A stretch of DNA of 64,000 nucleotides from Leishmania donovani (GCF_000227135.1 NC_018233.1:327958-391957); one strand, 5' to 3'. Shown: positions 52,001 through 60,938, counted from the stretch's first letter. Numbers and translations are program-made. The notes: generated from the sequence alone by a model not told the origin.

Positions 52001-53790
52001 GCGTGTGCGCGCTTGTGGCATGGGTGGGCTCCCTCGTGGGCCTCGGGTGCAAGCCGCGCGGCGACTCGGCCGCTGTGGGAGCGCACACTGCGGGTGGCGC
52101 CACCGATAGTGGTGTGGGGATGCCTTGGCGCTCGTCGCAGCTCGCCCCAGACGGCGCGAAGTGTGGCTTCGATCCAGCCAAACTCGCCGAGTACTTCCCG
52201 GGCGAGCGCATCGTGACGTTTGGCAACGAGTGGTGCATCGCCTCGCGGCTGGACATGCACAACGGACACTTCGGCCTCTCGCCTCTGCAGGTGTGGATGG
52301 CCACGCGCTACTCGCGCCGCTTCGCAGGCGAGGTGTACCTGATGGACGTGATCGCAGCCGGCGGCGACCCGTACTACCCAGCTGTCCGTGTCTTGGATGA
52401 GATCGTCGCGCATGCCGTGCTCTACTACCACAACCACAGCCTGCGGGACTTTGTGGAGGATCTGGAGGCGGAGCTGGGGCTCGTGTATGTGCCACAGACG
52501 CTCTGGGGCAGGCGCGCGCTGGGGCTCCCAGATGACGATGCCGAGGTGCAAGAGCTGGAAGGGCTGCTGTACACTGCCACCCGACGTCGGCAAGACCGCC
52601 GCCGCCGGCAACGCGCTCAGGAAAAGTATCGGCAGCGCCGCCGCTGTAGCGACGGTGCAGGGGGCGGCTTCGAGAAGGGCCGCGCTGCGGTGTCCCAAAT
52701 TCCACTGCCTACCACGGCGGGCGCCTCACGCTCGGCCGCCGCTGACAGGCACTGCCACACGGATGGGGCACCGGCGCCGCCGCCGCCACCGTTTCCTTCG
52801 CTTGCGGCCAACGCGGCTCGTGAGGGTGAGAGGCAGGGAGGTCCGACGGCGGGCAGCCGCCGCGACCGATACCGCTCTTCCAGCCCCCAAGCTCCGACGA
52901 TCAGCGGCACAGCTACTCGGGGCAGCGTCGGAGGCGCCAGCATTGCCTGCCCGCTACTGCCGAGCCCGGTGAGCAACCGTGACGACCTACCGTCTGTCGC
53001 GGCGATCGCGGCAACAGCGCCAGCAAACCTCCCCCCACCGCTCCAGCAGCATCACCGTCCTCGGCGCCACGATAATGACCGCCTCGAGGATGAAGAGATG
53101 GCCGAGTACACCTGGATCCAACTGCAGGGCAAGGACCAGGAGGAAGACGAGGAGGTCTTCTACGGCGCAACGGCCGCCGCCGCCGCGGGACTTGGTGGTG
53201 GCGACATCAACATCGCGCCCCACGTGTACGACGCGGTGATGGAGCGCGAGGTATATGACGAGCGCATGCTGCTGCGCGAGCTGGACCACTTGAAGGAGTT
53301 TCTCGTTGACAACCGCAACGTCCTGTCGTCCGCGATGCTCACCACGGCTGGTTCAAACTCGCTCGAGGCCGTCTTTGGTGTCCCGGCGACGGTGTTCCCG
53401 TTTCTGCTGTGCGCGCGCGAGAGCGTGCCATTTGTAGCCTCCATCTTCGAGTCCCTCTCTTACCACTACGGCCCACTCACCTACGACAACTTCTCCAAGT
53501 ACACCTACGATGTCTACCACCGTGACCGGCCCGACGTGCTGCGCCACACTCCGCGCATGTTCCGCATGGTCAACAAGAGCCGCCGCGGCTGCATCACTTA
53601 CGAGGAGCTGTGCCGATGGATGGCGCGGAAGCTGAGCTGCGGCAACAATGTTCAGCCGAACGGGCACCTGCTGGCGACGAGTATGTCGCTGCGGCTGCCG
53701 CTCGCCCTGGTGGCCGAGTCTCGCGACGAGTGGGACGCGTACCGTTGCGTACTCAAGTCGCTCTCCGACGGCGATGACGAGGAGTACTGA
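43033..53790 (+). CDS. Giant membrane-anchored hypothetical protein with degenerate EF-hand
   Basis: 3585 residues. Near the N-terminus a single hydrophobic span (about 31-49, TYLAIGCGVGLLLCAGVVL) is followed by a strongly basic stretch, as in a signal-anchor or outer-membrane anchor with the bulk in the cytosol. A Cys/Arg/Trp-rich segment lies at ~787-880. Ordered islands in a Ser/Gly/Ala/Pro-rich background include ISFEIYPAHLFYSLIFRA near 1095, a segment with VLLRYRFRVFQQGCR near 1473, a basic coiled coil at ~1690-1750, and a long conserved-looking block at ~3050-3200 (FGNEWCIASRLDMHNGHFGL). At the extreme C-terminus, residues 3514-3525 (NKSRRGCITYEE) have exact EF-hand loop spacing, with Gly at loop position 6, Ile at 8 and Glu at 12. 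Arg occupies position 5, so calcium binding is doubtful. Function unknown. DHFR-TS lies 1.1 kb downstream. Confidence 0.8.
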   Translation: MATTASMASASPESLMSAPVTTSSSSTRLRTYLAIGCGVGLLLCAGVVLRRRLARPRPPPRGPCPMADNTIALLRDLHDGPFRFGDPTPFAVAARAEATRRIRRQQRERRRLRRRMRPQLCRARSSQQLPSWRAAATAAASAPVSNVLGAGGQQTFLRTTENAPAPQDPLQQRRDAPGNELTSGGAATATAKEREGRAKAEASSQREGALLPSANSATSLYAVDSDADDDDPRDNDGYDEGVYSTNGPLMTRTGGLRKMTSSEVSLISSTTTMSSSYDSDYSRSPSTSARTTTSGSSYYSRIITPSLMQSTGSSADSQGGASSLLAMTTGSVTSPDGIPWVKATLDGGSVTWGGLHGSHDAPQQAQQHSQHHNHQPPPNDPAGSFSNIAQNMVPRSMSNPQSSSSPHSMSGAMAAQGGRYPAQLLWCGASSPAPSIHACGGTPRPGANTTSPWTFGGGDGGGGDSSGSPEVAYTATFASVPGPAPSLLASGRWGGVAEDEEPYQYTAPALMYGPPLFATEMDVTDALAELRSSVCCSGDRQGSSCLAGGASSTINTTPSPFMNSSVTGSGSAIMARINSSNNATSLHQQQLGMSLSSVHYRSQQQHQSTHQHTWSHPRSQGYFSGTPMSTASASVAFPTYARHTAHYPGGGSGSSSGKPPKHQHHHHRSSSGYHRLSSRTSVRRSANWSPASSQWLPETLSTVQPVYGYDSAPRGWGSGGSEGATGESTASGGNGSFTHAPTETPISQASSALRRFMTTGGRAHHTSAHGNINGNAHRSFRSVNSTLRHLCQHGRHCCSGRLRRCWRRCRRLVRRRVIASCAVAQLLVMRILCAVRRGSSVLGGACARGWRWVIRQWRESACAASGKVLAWLRRTRWSLLKTGAMAADETSCTVATSVPSSEAAKRHPGHTSTVVDTAAEAAAEAKRGGLLMTDTADEAINKIVQLLEPTPGRVPTVVVIRAPLGYDVSTDAASLWKALHLDSTSSEEGLIDIIIMEELKTGPLPPAQARAAAAATGTSSQVVSFPANPAAPPLMPPYTGTSDGERTTTTAAPAKPPTSPLQRRRPPPEPSKASAATAATTAARAQTQLRISFEIYPAHLFYSLIFRAAVLQEKDWALRRAAAELFGGSAESDGSGKGLGVSAGANASAGGGVSVTPGSPLSLARALSFTFGVQAPAGDCGNNNAMDPFSHHPHHVTAAVGGSATGLENYCLSPLSPGHFCRMPVSPKLTAPSPHVGLSGGGGAAAAAAGVGVANASPGTAGGTATSPVTLPASAFSSVAVTTSPQVVVRLSESYSFPAQPPQMVMSPPLGTQPGFKAPLGALPADSRCSAYGGGGSAFSGAGAAGGASGIGVLPSGSAGRIISDNELLFYIHVLRTAVGDGVNTTALPSSRASEVDDDDADANSAGAKAAGVQRDGADPGKRSPRTPSGISDAALVSREGPDAVEDNDDDSEDLTLLDLRQREIEPQVLLRYRFRVFQQGCRSRKALDAVVLYTQDHVEPWYEEAKAMLQALPATESCQALSSLSTPSLRVNGSSPALRPSDSVGRMTSLSGGGEATTGVASGRPQRRSCPRPAGLPLLSIGTVALASTPELDQVDCRHTVANSGPLQLPAWAMEVLIRRESMRETLVRDLKEKAFRVCAVPLPDMRVHRILPPAVPRYVTAHARGFPLSRTFAEEVLSQQRALQFILLQREQENQRAIAARIRQEQRRQERRDRKRRERRAREEASRRAQQGRQQQKRSLNSRRRESGDGDSLKKRLTGTLNPATVVSRAVSMVKRFSVGSAGRDFGHLFVRVLPLRSDSVRKTRTSANAAYRQESRAPAPLGEPDVPKTSPPSLPPPPYRHGYPAASGGFYSASSPTRRQSTAPEGNARVGGVLSQGESDRAGYGAAECRDATSAAAPTVGNARQHQRSTDEPSSASQVYAVQPPRGLQGMRDPPTAAVSATSVQTSPTLTEVDIHVLGGSSGSVSVEVSADVSLTANATGVSALSCAADAAPRSSERGAGGDTGGSGRGRAPASAGAPSPSPTSPPPYTATSPIMLLAVPQSLSGSPPPQPHSPASANGSLGSPPPQSQSCQGDHSGGGGSSSAPKPVSLASASSTRSSHWTAVHTATNANTCVTPPPPPATASAAGSPAVQVSSSGSNGGCAANAVGHGHAQMTPASVSGALQNHFGSSPASTATTSSSVSGASNTTPGFSGTGAAGFHSGTTSMSERGFPLMPLPPPPLPLPALSSSSPPALGAGTIPSSCVFSVPDAPTATLLTTRDASLDVSAGGHRHHQDTTVLLLLPQQPSNTSQPQRSVQNPASPVPATSPLNAEGATHLTVSGGTAQNHMSSRSNYSFQLPDGDGVPAASMTPMPLAVPNNSMYGTFDAYYGHSVVTPQAVLLRQQAQVAAAASVAPLSAMRALTSPRHRATANTAAPLSATVTLAAERDTRKGELHNGGCAGDLDVRGPAGILSSATSTPAAGAAAAAAAAAGGNAQQLPPPPPHLQAPRSGPRRTSSGLLPYTYSADSVSSMYGTTHYPLYQYPDDSNGAAAAAYTGVSPPTSSMPGAAVMGGGSSATTAALAGSAHAGASMVYTYKSSGCSSSHVLGVSATGVTQVYTSPGNSAALFGIGGAGRPENWSSHSQSPRVPDSPMDVNASAIAPLSLPLAQDTHMNRLKQYNKLLSDLLGVAGGPMRSGISFYYTYGDATALLYNASIRAPCDENILELLDRQQWEKQQELRQLPRTDGGSGGAFSDSGGASDSSTSVGDKIPMHTSSGSYSLSSSATDNTGACRVPVTLAGIGASPPAAAQPAPQLQATLHGSGSAAVGDANAAGQGVRNAREDSSAARAAAAAATEDEGCSYLEYGGLAGLQDTMDALESEQIEAQRARNTRFYSIFEHLHHAYHDTVLEAIGSGSAQPAGLSPVTAATGSLYAELTGGVGTEYFFPSAASAAGAAGAERHAASPHCVGHATAPGSVTPPPGLVCGGAGAADTVGLPRWRRRLWSRVCALVAWVGSLVGLGCKPRGDSAAVGAHTAGGATDSGVGMPWRSSQLAPDGAKCGFDPAKLAEYFPGERIVTFGNEWCIASRLDMHNGHFGLSPLQVWMATRYSRRFAGEVYLMDVIAAGGDPYYPAVRVLDEIVAHAVLYYHNHSLRDFVEDLEAELGLVYVPQTLWGRRALGLPDDDAEVQELEGLLYTATRRRQDRRRRQRAQEKYRQRRRCSDGAGGGFEKGRAAVSQIPLPTTAGASRSAAADRHCHTDGAPAPPPPPFPSLAANAAREGERQGGPTAGSRRDRYRSSSPQAPTISGTATRGSVGGASIACPLLPSPVSNRDDLPSVAAIAATAPANLPPPLQQHHRPRRHDNDRLEDEEMAEYTWIQLQGKDQEEDEEVFYGATAAAAAGLGGGDINIAPHVYDAVMEREVYDERMLLRELDHLKEFLVDNRNVLSSAMLTTAGSNSLEAVFGVPATVFPFLLCARESVPFVASIFESLSYHYGPLTYDNFSKYTYDVYHRDRPDVLRHTPRMFRMVNKSRRGCITYEELCRWMARKLSCGNNVQPNGHLLATSMSLRLPLALVAESRDEWDAYRCVLKSLSDGDDEEY

Positions 53791-54881
53791 GGGTTGTCGA
53801 TGACGACGAGGTGCATTACACATATCGCTGGGCTGAGGTGTGTGTGCGTGTGTATGTATGTGCATGGGTGTATGTGTGCTAGTCGCGGTGGTTGGGCTTA
53901 GTGGAGCGATGACCACGGTCGCGCTCGGTTTCTCTGATGTTATTAGCGTGCGCCCACCTGCGCGTTTTAGGTACGCGGGGGTAGCCCTTTCCGTCGACGG
54001 CGTGATGGAGAGAATGGCTGAGCATGAGGACGATGATGGGCGATGCGCCAGCGCGTGCTTGCGCATTTTCGTTTTTCATCTTGATTCAGAGCTAAGTAGT
54101 AGCATACCACGCAAGAGTAATCATGTAGCATGCATGTAGGTGCACGAGTAGGCACTCTCTGTCTCTGTCCGGCATCCATGATGCTCTTCGGCCGCGTGCG
54201 TGCGACGCCTCTGTGTGAGTGCACGTGCGCATGTGTGAGAGCTGTCCAGGCCTTTCCTCTGCCTACTCGTCACACGCTCAGACAGGCACAGAGGAATGGA
54301 AAAGAAGACAACGACGCAACGCCAGCCGCATCGACAGCGCGCACGTGTTTGCGGTGTGTTGTGCGTCGATGATCAAGCGGCCAAGCGTCCAGCTTCACGC
54401 GAGGAGGACTGCATCGCTGCTCCTGTGCGCGTGCGTGCCCGCGTCAATGCACGTTCGACTCTTTCCCAGGTTGGATACCCCTCCCCCCCCCAAGCTGCAG
54501 ACGACCCTCACCCTCTTGAGGCTTGCACCCAGGCCCATCAGCCTCTCTATCGCTTTCTGACTTCTGTAGTGCGTCCCACCCCTGCATCCTCCTCTCTCAC
54601 ACACGCGCACGTGCGCATGCTTGAAGCATACGCGAAGAATTCAAAGGCCTATATCATCCTCCCTCCTCACACCATCATTGGCATCCATAGAGACGCGCGC
54701 GCGTAGACAGATACAGCTCACGCGTACAGAGAGACGCGTTCTGGTCGTGCGCATCATCAGCACAGCACTGACGAACGAAACTCGCACACAGGCACGCCGC
54801 CTCCCTCCACCCGTCATAGATAGCTGAATAGCAGCCCTCCTCCTCCATTGCCATCGTCATCCGGGTCCTGGCAATACGAGG
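53791..54881. other. Intergenic spacer and UTRs, 1.1 kb
   Basis: No gene seen. TG-rich stretches follow the upstream stop (about 53838-53880). Pyrimidine tracts at about 54480-54490, 54585-54600 and 54655-54675 lie nearer DHFR-TS. Confidence 0.6.
54652..54690 (+). promoter_or_regulatory. Candidate trans-splice acceptor for DHFR-TS
   Basis: C/T-rich sequence around 54652-54680 is followed by an AG at 54689-54690, about 190 nt before the ATG. Several other AGs occur between here and the start, so the site is uncertain. Confidence 0.25.
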
Positions 54882-56444
54882 ATGTCCAGGGCAGCTGCGA
54901 GGTTTAAGATTCCGATGCCGGCGACGAAGGCGGACTTCGCCTTCCCCTCTCTGCGCGCCTTCTCCATCGTTGTGGCCCTCGATAAGCAGCACGGCATCGG
55001 CGACGGCGAGTCGATCCCGTGGCGGGTGCCGGAGGACATGGCGTTCTTCAAGGACCAGACGACGCTGTTGCGCAACAAAAAGCCGCCGACGGAGAAGAAG
55101 CGCAACGCTGTCGTGATGGGCCGCAAGACGTGGGAGAGCGTCCCGGTAAAGTTCCGACCACTCAAGGGACGGCTGAACATTGTGTTGTCCTCGAAGGCCA
55201 CCGTCGAGGAGCTTCTGGCGCCGCTGCCGGAGGGAAAGCGCGCTGCCGCGGCGCAGGATGTGGTGGTGGTGAACGACGGTCTGGCCGAGGCGCTCCGCCT
55301 CCTCGCACGCCCGCCGTACTGCAGCTCCATCGAGACAGCGTATTGCGTCGGGGGTGCGCAGGTTTATGCGGACGCCATGCTGTCGCCGTGCGTCGAGAAG
55401 CTGCAGGAGGTGTACCTGACCCGCATCTACACGACGGCGCCTGCGTGTACGCGCTTCTTTCCGTTTCCGCCCGAGAACACCACCACGGCGTGGGACCTGG
55501 CGTCGTCTCAGGGACGCCGCAAGAGCGAGGCGGACGGCCTCGAGTTCGAGATCTGCAAGTACGTGCCGCGTAACCATGAGGAGCGGCAGTACCTTGAGCT
55601 GATTGACCGCATCATGAAGACGGGGATCGTGAAGGAGGACCGCACCGGCGTGGGCACCATCAGCCTCTTCGGCGCACAGATGCGCTTCTCCCTACGCGAC
55701 AACCGCCTGCCGCTGCTGACGACGAAGCGTGTCTTCTGGCGCGGCGTGTGCGAGGAGCTGCTGTGGTTCCTGCGCGGGGAGACGAACGCGCAGCTGCTGG
55801 CGGACAAGGACATTCACATCTGGGACGGCAACGGCTCGCGCGAGTTTCTCGACAGCCGCGGCTTGACAGAGAATAAGGAGATGGACCTCGGCCCTGTCTA
55901 CGGCTTCCAGTGGCGCCACTTCGGGGCAGATTACAAGGGGTTTGAAGCGAACTACGACGGCGAAGGGGTGGACCAGATCAGGTCCATCGTGGAGACGATC
56001 AAGGCGAACCCGAACGACCGCCGCCTTCTATTCACTGCCTGGAACCCGTGCGCGCTGCAAAAGATGGCGCTGCCGCCGTGCCACTTGCTTGCTCAATTCT
56101 ACGTGAACACGGACACGAGCGAGCTATCCTGCATGCTGTACCAGCGCTCGTGCGACATGGGTCTCGGCGTCCCTTTCAACATCGCCTCCTACGCGCTGCT
56201 CACCATCCTCATTGCCAAGGCGACGGGCCTGCGGCCCGGTGAGCTTGTGCACACCCTTGGTGACGCCCACGTCTACCGCAACCACGTCGGTGCCCTCAAG
56301 TCGCAGCTCGAGCGAGTCCCGCACGCGTTCCCGACCCTCGTCTTCAAGGAGGAGCGTCAGTTCCTCGAGGACTACGAGTTAACGGACATGGAGGTGATCG
56401 ACTACGTTCCACACCCGCCGATCAAGATGGAGATGGCCGTATAG
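54882..56444 (+). CDS. DHFR-TS: Bifunctional dihydrofolate reductase-thymidylate synthase
   Basis: 520 residues, the length usual for Leishmania. Thymidylate synthase methylates dUMP using methylene-tetrahydrofolate. The fused reductase regenerates tetrahydrofolate with NADPH. It is the target of methotrexate-type antifolates. The DHFR domain spans about 25-230: SIPWRVPEDM with the substrate-binding Asp52, the NADPH-site motif GRKTWESVP at 80-88 and YCVGGAQVY at 154-162. The TS domain runs from about 233 to the end: DRTGVGT with Arg254, catalytic Cys400 in LPPCHLLAQFY, and Arg422/Asp425/Asn433 in QRSCDMGLGVPFN. All key residues are intact. The fusion is standard in protists. The start gives the ~24-residue Leishmania-type N-terminal extension. 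It lies inside the 30-kb interval bounded by long direct repeats. Confidence 0.99.
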   Translation: MSRAAARFKIPMPATKADFAFPSLRAFSIVVALDKQHGIGDGESIPWRVPEDMAFFKDQTTLLRNKKPPTEKKRNAVVMGRKTWESVPVKFRPLKGRLNIVLSSKATVEELLAPLPEGKRAAAAQDVVVVNDGLAEALRLLARPPYCSSIETAYCVGGAQVYADAMLSPCVEKLQEVYLTRIYTTAPACTRFFPFPPENTTTAWDLASSQGRRKSEADGLEFEICKYVPRNHEERQYLELIDRIMKTGIVKEDRTGVGTISLFGAQMRFSLRDNRLPLLTTKRVFWRGVCEELLWFLRGETNAQLLADKDIHIWDGNGSREFLDSRGLTENKEMDLGPVYGFQWRHFGADYKGFEANYDGEGVDQIRSIVETIKANPNDRRLLFTAWNPCALQKMALPPCHLLAQFYVNTDTSELSCMLYQRSCDMGLGVPFNIASYALLTILIAKATGLRPGELVHTLGDAHVYRNHVGALKSQLERVPHAFPTLVFKEERQFLEDYELTDMEVIDYVPHPPIKMEMAV

Positions 56445-58173
56445 AGAGATAGGAGGCGCCATGTGCGTCGTATGCATGCAGCTGCCGCCGTGACGCTGTC
56501 ACTCACCTGGCTCCCGCCTCCTCGTCGCCCGGCGACCGCCCCTTGCGCAGACTCGCTGGGTAACCATGAGCGGCGCGGAGGGGTGCGCGCCTGCGTTCTC
56601 TCGCACGTGGCTGCGGCTGATCTCCCGACCGCACCCGCGCGCGCTCAGGCCGCGTGTCGTCGTGCTCTTCCCGTTTTTTTTTTCGTGCTTGTTTGAGCTG
56701 TTCTCCGTTGTGTGCTGGGACCCTCATTCCCTCGATCTCCTCGTGCGGGGTCTCCGACGCCGCAGACGCGGTGTGTGCTAGCGTCCGCGTCGCTGTCGCT
56801 GTCGCCGTGGCTGCGGTTGCGAGCGGAGAGAGAGGGAGTGAGTGAGGGAGGGCAGAGGACATGCTTGTGGGAACGTGCACCGGCCTCGTCGCACGCAGCT
56901 GAAGCCCACGAACGCCACCACTGCATCCTTCTTCCCCTTCTCTCTTACTACGGCGGCGGCGACGACGACGGGGCTCAGCTCACGCTCCTATAAGTTATTA
57001 TGCTTGAGTGCGTGTGCGTGCTGCGCTTGCGCTTTTTTGGTGCTCGTTCGCTTTCAAGTCCGCGACTCCTCCCGCTGCTCACCGTCAGGCTGCCTTCGTT
57101 CGCCTCTCCCTCGGTGCCTCTTCCGTCGCCGCACGCGTGCCCTGATCGCGCGTCTTGCGTGATGTGCCTGTGTGTATACACACGGTGCACGGGGAGAGCG
57201 AGCGAGAGGAAGAATGGCCGGTGCCTCGCGTGAGCGAGTGTGCACGAGTTTGTCGTGTCGCTGCGCCGCGTGGATGTCGCGCAGCGCAAGACCTCGAGCG
57301 CCTGAAACGTGGAGGTAGATGAGCGTGCTGCATGAAGCCTCAAGGCAGGATAGTGAAAAGAGGCCGACGCGAGCGCAGCGCGCGCGCATCGACATGACGG
57401 AATAGACACTCAGCCCCTCCCCCTTTCGAAAACTGAATGGACGGACATCGTAACGCGCTTCTCTCCCCTCCACTCTCCTGCTCCTGTCTCCTCGACGTGT
57501 GCTGCTCTCGTGAGCGGCAGATGAAGCGAGGCGTAAAATGGAGGGAGGGGAGCAGGGCTGCGCACACGCACACACACACACGAAAAGCAAGCTTGAGGCA
57601 GACGTGATGTGACACGATTCACGCCCAAGATGTGTGCCTGCGTGACGGGGGTGGCCGCGTATGCATGCTTGAAGGGCTACCGCAACGATGCGCAGTGGAC
57701 TCCCCCGTTTTCCCTTCCGTCACCTTCCGCCTCTTTCTCTCTCCATCTACGCGTACACGTCAACCATCTCTTGCCGGTGCTTACCACCCTCAACCACCCC
57801 CTCACTTTAAGGCTTCCCGAACGCACATACAAGGCGTGAAAACCGCTCGCGGTGTGTTGCACCGTCACTGTGCCCTCCCCTTTTCCTCGGGCTTCGCGTG
57901 CCGCGCGCACATCTTCTTGGTCCTTCGCTTCTCATCAGCGTCACCACGTCGTCGTCTCTACGATCCCTTCGCGCGACCGGCCCCCTCGAAAGGGCTCCCG
58001 ACGCACTTGTGAAGGCTATCCGTGCGTTCACGACCTTGGACTGCACCGCTTCGCCGGAACCCCACCCATCCCCCGGCCTGAGCACCGCGTCCTTTGACGT
58101 CTCGTCATCACTGTCCTACCCCCGCCACTCTTCCAGCAGCCTCCTGTCTCCCGCCGACGCGCGCGCACACGCC
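56445..58173. other. Intergenic spacer and UTRs, 1.7 kb
   Basis: No gene seen. It contains a T run near 56675-56683, a (CA)n run at about 57569-57581, pyrimidine blocks at 57700-57750 and 57780-57810, and a further open stretch 57898-58173 that is in frame with PRMT7 but lacks an ATG. Confidence 0.55.
57705..57811 (+). promoter_or_regulatory. Candidate trans-splice acceptor for PRMT7
   Basis: Dense C/T sequence over about 100 nt ends with CTCACTTTAAG, AG at 57810-57811, about 360 nt before the chosen ATG. Nearer pyrimidine/AG pairs (about 57865-57940) are alternatives. Confidence 0.35.
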
Positions 58174-59490
58174 ATGCCGTCGAAGAAGACGTCCGCCGGG
58201 GGCGCCAAGAAGAACACGTCGACGGCTGCGACCCGTAGCAACCGACACGCGCACCCGCAAGCAGACATCGGCTTCCTGCCGCCAGGTGCGAAGTACCCAG
58301 CTGAGGCTTCCTGGAACCACCACGAGCACCAGCAGCGAAACTCGGCCTCCTATGGCAAGCAGGAGGGCCACGACCGCAACAACGACTTCGACTACCGCTT
58401 CGAGCAGCACATCTTCGTGCCGTCGCGGCTGCGTCGCGTGCCGGCGGCGCTCGTCGAGGCCGTCAACGACTTCCACTACGCGATGATGAACGATCTGCCG
58501 CGCAACGAGTTCTACTACAACATGCTGAAGAAGCACATCGTGCCTGGCGAGTCGGGCGTGCTCGAGATCGGCGCCGGGTCGGGTCTGCTGTCGATGATGG
58601 CGGCGAAGTTGAATGCGAAGTGGGTCGTGGCGGTGGAGGGGTCGTCGGAGATGGCGTCGCTGGCGCGTTCAAACATCGCAACGAACGGGCTGCAGGACAA
58701 GGTCAAGGTGCTGAACATGCTAAGCACGGAGTTGACACCGCGTGATCTGCCGGAGCCGCCGAGCATCCTCGTCTCCGAGATCTTCGGCACACTGCTGCTC
58801 GGCGAGAGCGCGCTCGACTACATTGCGGATGCCCGCCAGCGCCTACTTCCGAAGACAGCGAAGATTCTGCCGCAGCACGGCGTGCAGTACGCCGTGCCCA
58901 TCGAGTGCGAGACGCTGGGCCAAATCTGCGCCGTCTCCAGCTGGAACGGCATCGACCTCTCGCACGTCATGGCGCTTCAGGACACGACGAGCGTCGTCTT
59001 CACCAAGCAGTACGGCTTCCGCATGAGCTCCGTGCCATTCCGCCGCCTCGCCGACCCCATCCCGCTGCTGACAATCGACTTTGCTGAGACGAAGCGCAGC
59101 ACTTTCAAGAAGGTCTTCCCGGTGGAGGTGCCGGCAACGGCGAGCGGGACGGCGCATGCGTGGCTCTTCTACTGGATCTCCACCGACGGCGAGGAGGTGA
59201 TGTCGACGGCACCCGAGGATACTCTGCACAACTTCTCGCGTGACATGCAGTGGGGCCAGGCGCTGCAGCTCATCGATGCCGGCACGAACTCGCACACACC
59301 GACCGCGCTGTCGATGTCCACGGGTGAGTCTTACAAGTTTGAGTGTGCGCTGTCAAGCGACCGCGTCGTCATGAGTCTAAAGTACACCGGCAGCAGCAGT
59401 GCAGCAGCACTGCTGAAGGCGGACGCCAACGAGGCAGAGAAGCGGCGCGAGACAGAGAGCGAGCAGCAGCGACGGCCGCCGAGCGAGTGA
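58174..59490 (+). CDS. PRMT7: Protein arginine N-methyltransferase, PRMT7-like
   Basis: 438 residues from the first ATG in a frame that is open, without another ATG, back to 57898. It transfers methyl groups from S-adenosylmethionine to arginines. PRMT7 enzymes make monomethylarginine. The AdoMet-binding motif VLEIGAGSGLL is at 129-139 and the acidic post-I residue Glu155 is in VVAVEGS. The double-E substrate loop SEIFGTLLLGE is at 201-211 with Glu202 and Glu211. The beta-barrel half follows, with FSRDMQWGQAL near 350. Higher-eukaryote PRMT7 has two tandem modules of about 690 aa. Here one module is present, as in trypanosomatid PRMT7. The N-terminal 30 residues are Lys/Ala/Thr-rich and the C-terminal ~25 are highly charged, both probably disordered. 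Position directly downstream of DHFR-TS agrees with the L. major PRMT7 locus as I recall it. Confidence 0.9.
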   Translation: MPSKKTSAGGAKKNTSTAATRSNRHAHPQADIGFLPPGAKYPAEASWNHHEHQQRNSASYGKQEGHDRNNDFDYRFEQHIFVPSRLRRVPAALVEAVNDFHYAMMNDLPRNEFYYNMLKKHIVPGESGVLEIGAGSGLLSMMAAKLNAKWVVAVEGSSEMASLARSNIATNGLQDKVKVLNMLSTELTPRDLPEPPSILVSEIFGTLLLGESALDYIADARQRLLPKTAKILPQHGVQYAVPIECETLGQICAVSSWNGIDLSHVMALQDTTSVVFTKQYGFRMSSVPFRRLADPIPLLTIDFAETKRSTFKKVFPVEVPATASGTAHAWLFYWISTDGEEVMSTAPEDTLHNFSRDMQWGQALQLIDAGTNSHTPTALSMSTGESYKFECALSSDRVVMSLKYTGSSSAAALLKADANEAEKRRETESEQQRRPPSE

Positions 59491-60769
59491 TGATGAAAGC
59501 AGCAGCACTCAGCCAAGCGAACAAACGGAAACAAACTCACGCTTGACGTATGTGAGTGCAACACCTGCCGGCCTGCTGCCCCTCTCCCTCCCTTCCGCCC
59601 ACTTTCTACGCAGTCGCGGATGCGCGCACGCACGCACACACGCAGGCGCACCTGAGGCATCGCGGCATCGCTAAGAACATGCTAATGCACTCGAAGAACG
59701 GTTAACAGCTGTAAACACGAAGAGAACGAAACTCGATGTGGACAAGACGTGCGAGGGAGACGCACGGAAGACGTGAGGAGCGGGCGGAGGGGCAACGACG
59801 GAACCGCGTGCGTGTGCACCCGCGTGCCACAGACGCACTCGACCGCACCTCTGACCCCCCTCCCGCTCTTCGATGCACCGCCGCAGCCCCCACCCACCCC
59901 TCCTCTGGCACTTTCTCGTGCAGAACGCCTCGACGGACCGCACTCGGTTTGCCTTCTTGCCACGCAGGGTAGGCGAAAGGGGGGGGGGGAGGCGCGCAGC
60001 ATCCACAGATGGACAGCCTCTTCCGTGGGTGCCTGCACGTGCGTGACACGACCGCCCGCCTCTCTCTGTTTAGGCACGGCCTCATGCCTTCGGTGGTGTG
60101 CACCGGCCCAACCGACATTGACTCTTGCCTTGCACACTCCACTCTCCGCACTCTCTCTTTCTCGACATCCGCAGATGTCTTTTACTGTGTATAACGACGA
60201 GAGGTGAGCCCGCGTGTTGTCTGCGTGCGCGCGTACGATTTCTCCAAACACGCACCGACTCCACGCAGAAGCGCCCAGACATAAGTGTGACGACGGCTCA
60301 GCAAACTGAAAACACGTTGGCAAGGCGAGTACGCTGCCACCCGCTCCACACCGTTGCCCTCGGCTGCATCTGCGCACACGCACAGATGCAGCCAAAGTAG
60401 GGAAAGAGCCGGCTAATGCTTGAGCGTGTGGGCGGAGGCCGCAGGGAACACTTTTTCGGAGGGGGAGGGACGAGGACTTCCTTACTCGCCTGTCTTTCTC
60501 CCGACTCGTGGTGTGCGTGCATGCCTGTGCGAGCGCTGAAGAGGCACCCGCCCACCAACACGCATCACCGCATTACCCTCTTCTCCCCGCTCTCTAGTTT
60601 TTTGACGCTGATGTGGTTAACATCCCACACTGCGCCGTCGAGGCACCGACGCGGGACAAAATCAAGCCATCCCCCCCCCCCACTCTTCGCAGCCACGTTG
60701 AGTGTGCGTGCATGTTAAGGCGCAGACACGCAATACCGACACCCCATTCGTCACACTCTACCCCTTCCC

Positions 60770-60814
60770 CCCTCCCCTCTCGTTCTCTGACCCTCTTCCC
60801 GTTGTCGCACGCAG
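60770..60814 (+). promoter_or_regulatory. Candidate trans-splice acceptor for acyl-CoA dehydrogenase
   Basis: About 35 nt of mostly C/T, then GCACGCAG with AG at 60813-60814, about 237 nt before the ATG. The downstream (CCCTCC)n tract has no AG between it and the ATG, so it would lie in the 5' UTR. Confidence 0.4.
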
Positions 60815-60938
60815 TGCACACTGCCGCTCTCTTGCTCACTTCGGCTCGCACCGCTTACCCGCACAAACTCTCTCGCTGCCTTCGCCCTGTTTGCTTTGGC
60901 GCTACCCGTGGCAGCCGCTCAGCGCATCACACGCACCT

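Noticed and set aside
57898..58173. Upstream in-frame extension of PRMT7
   Set aside because: No ATG exists before 58174 in this frame. The extension would need a non-ATG start and has UTR-like composition.
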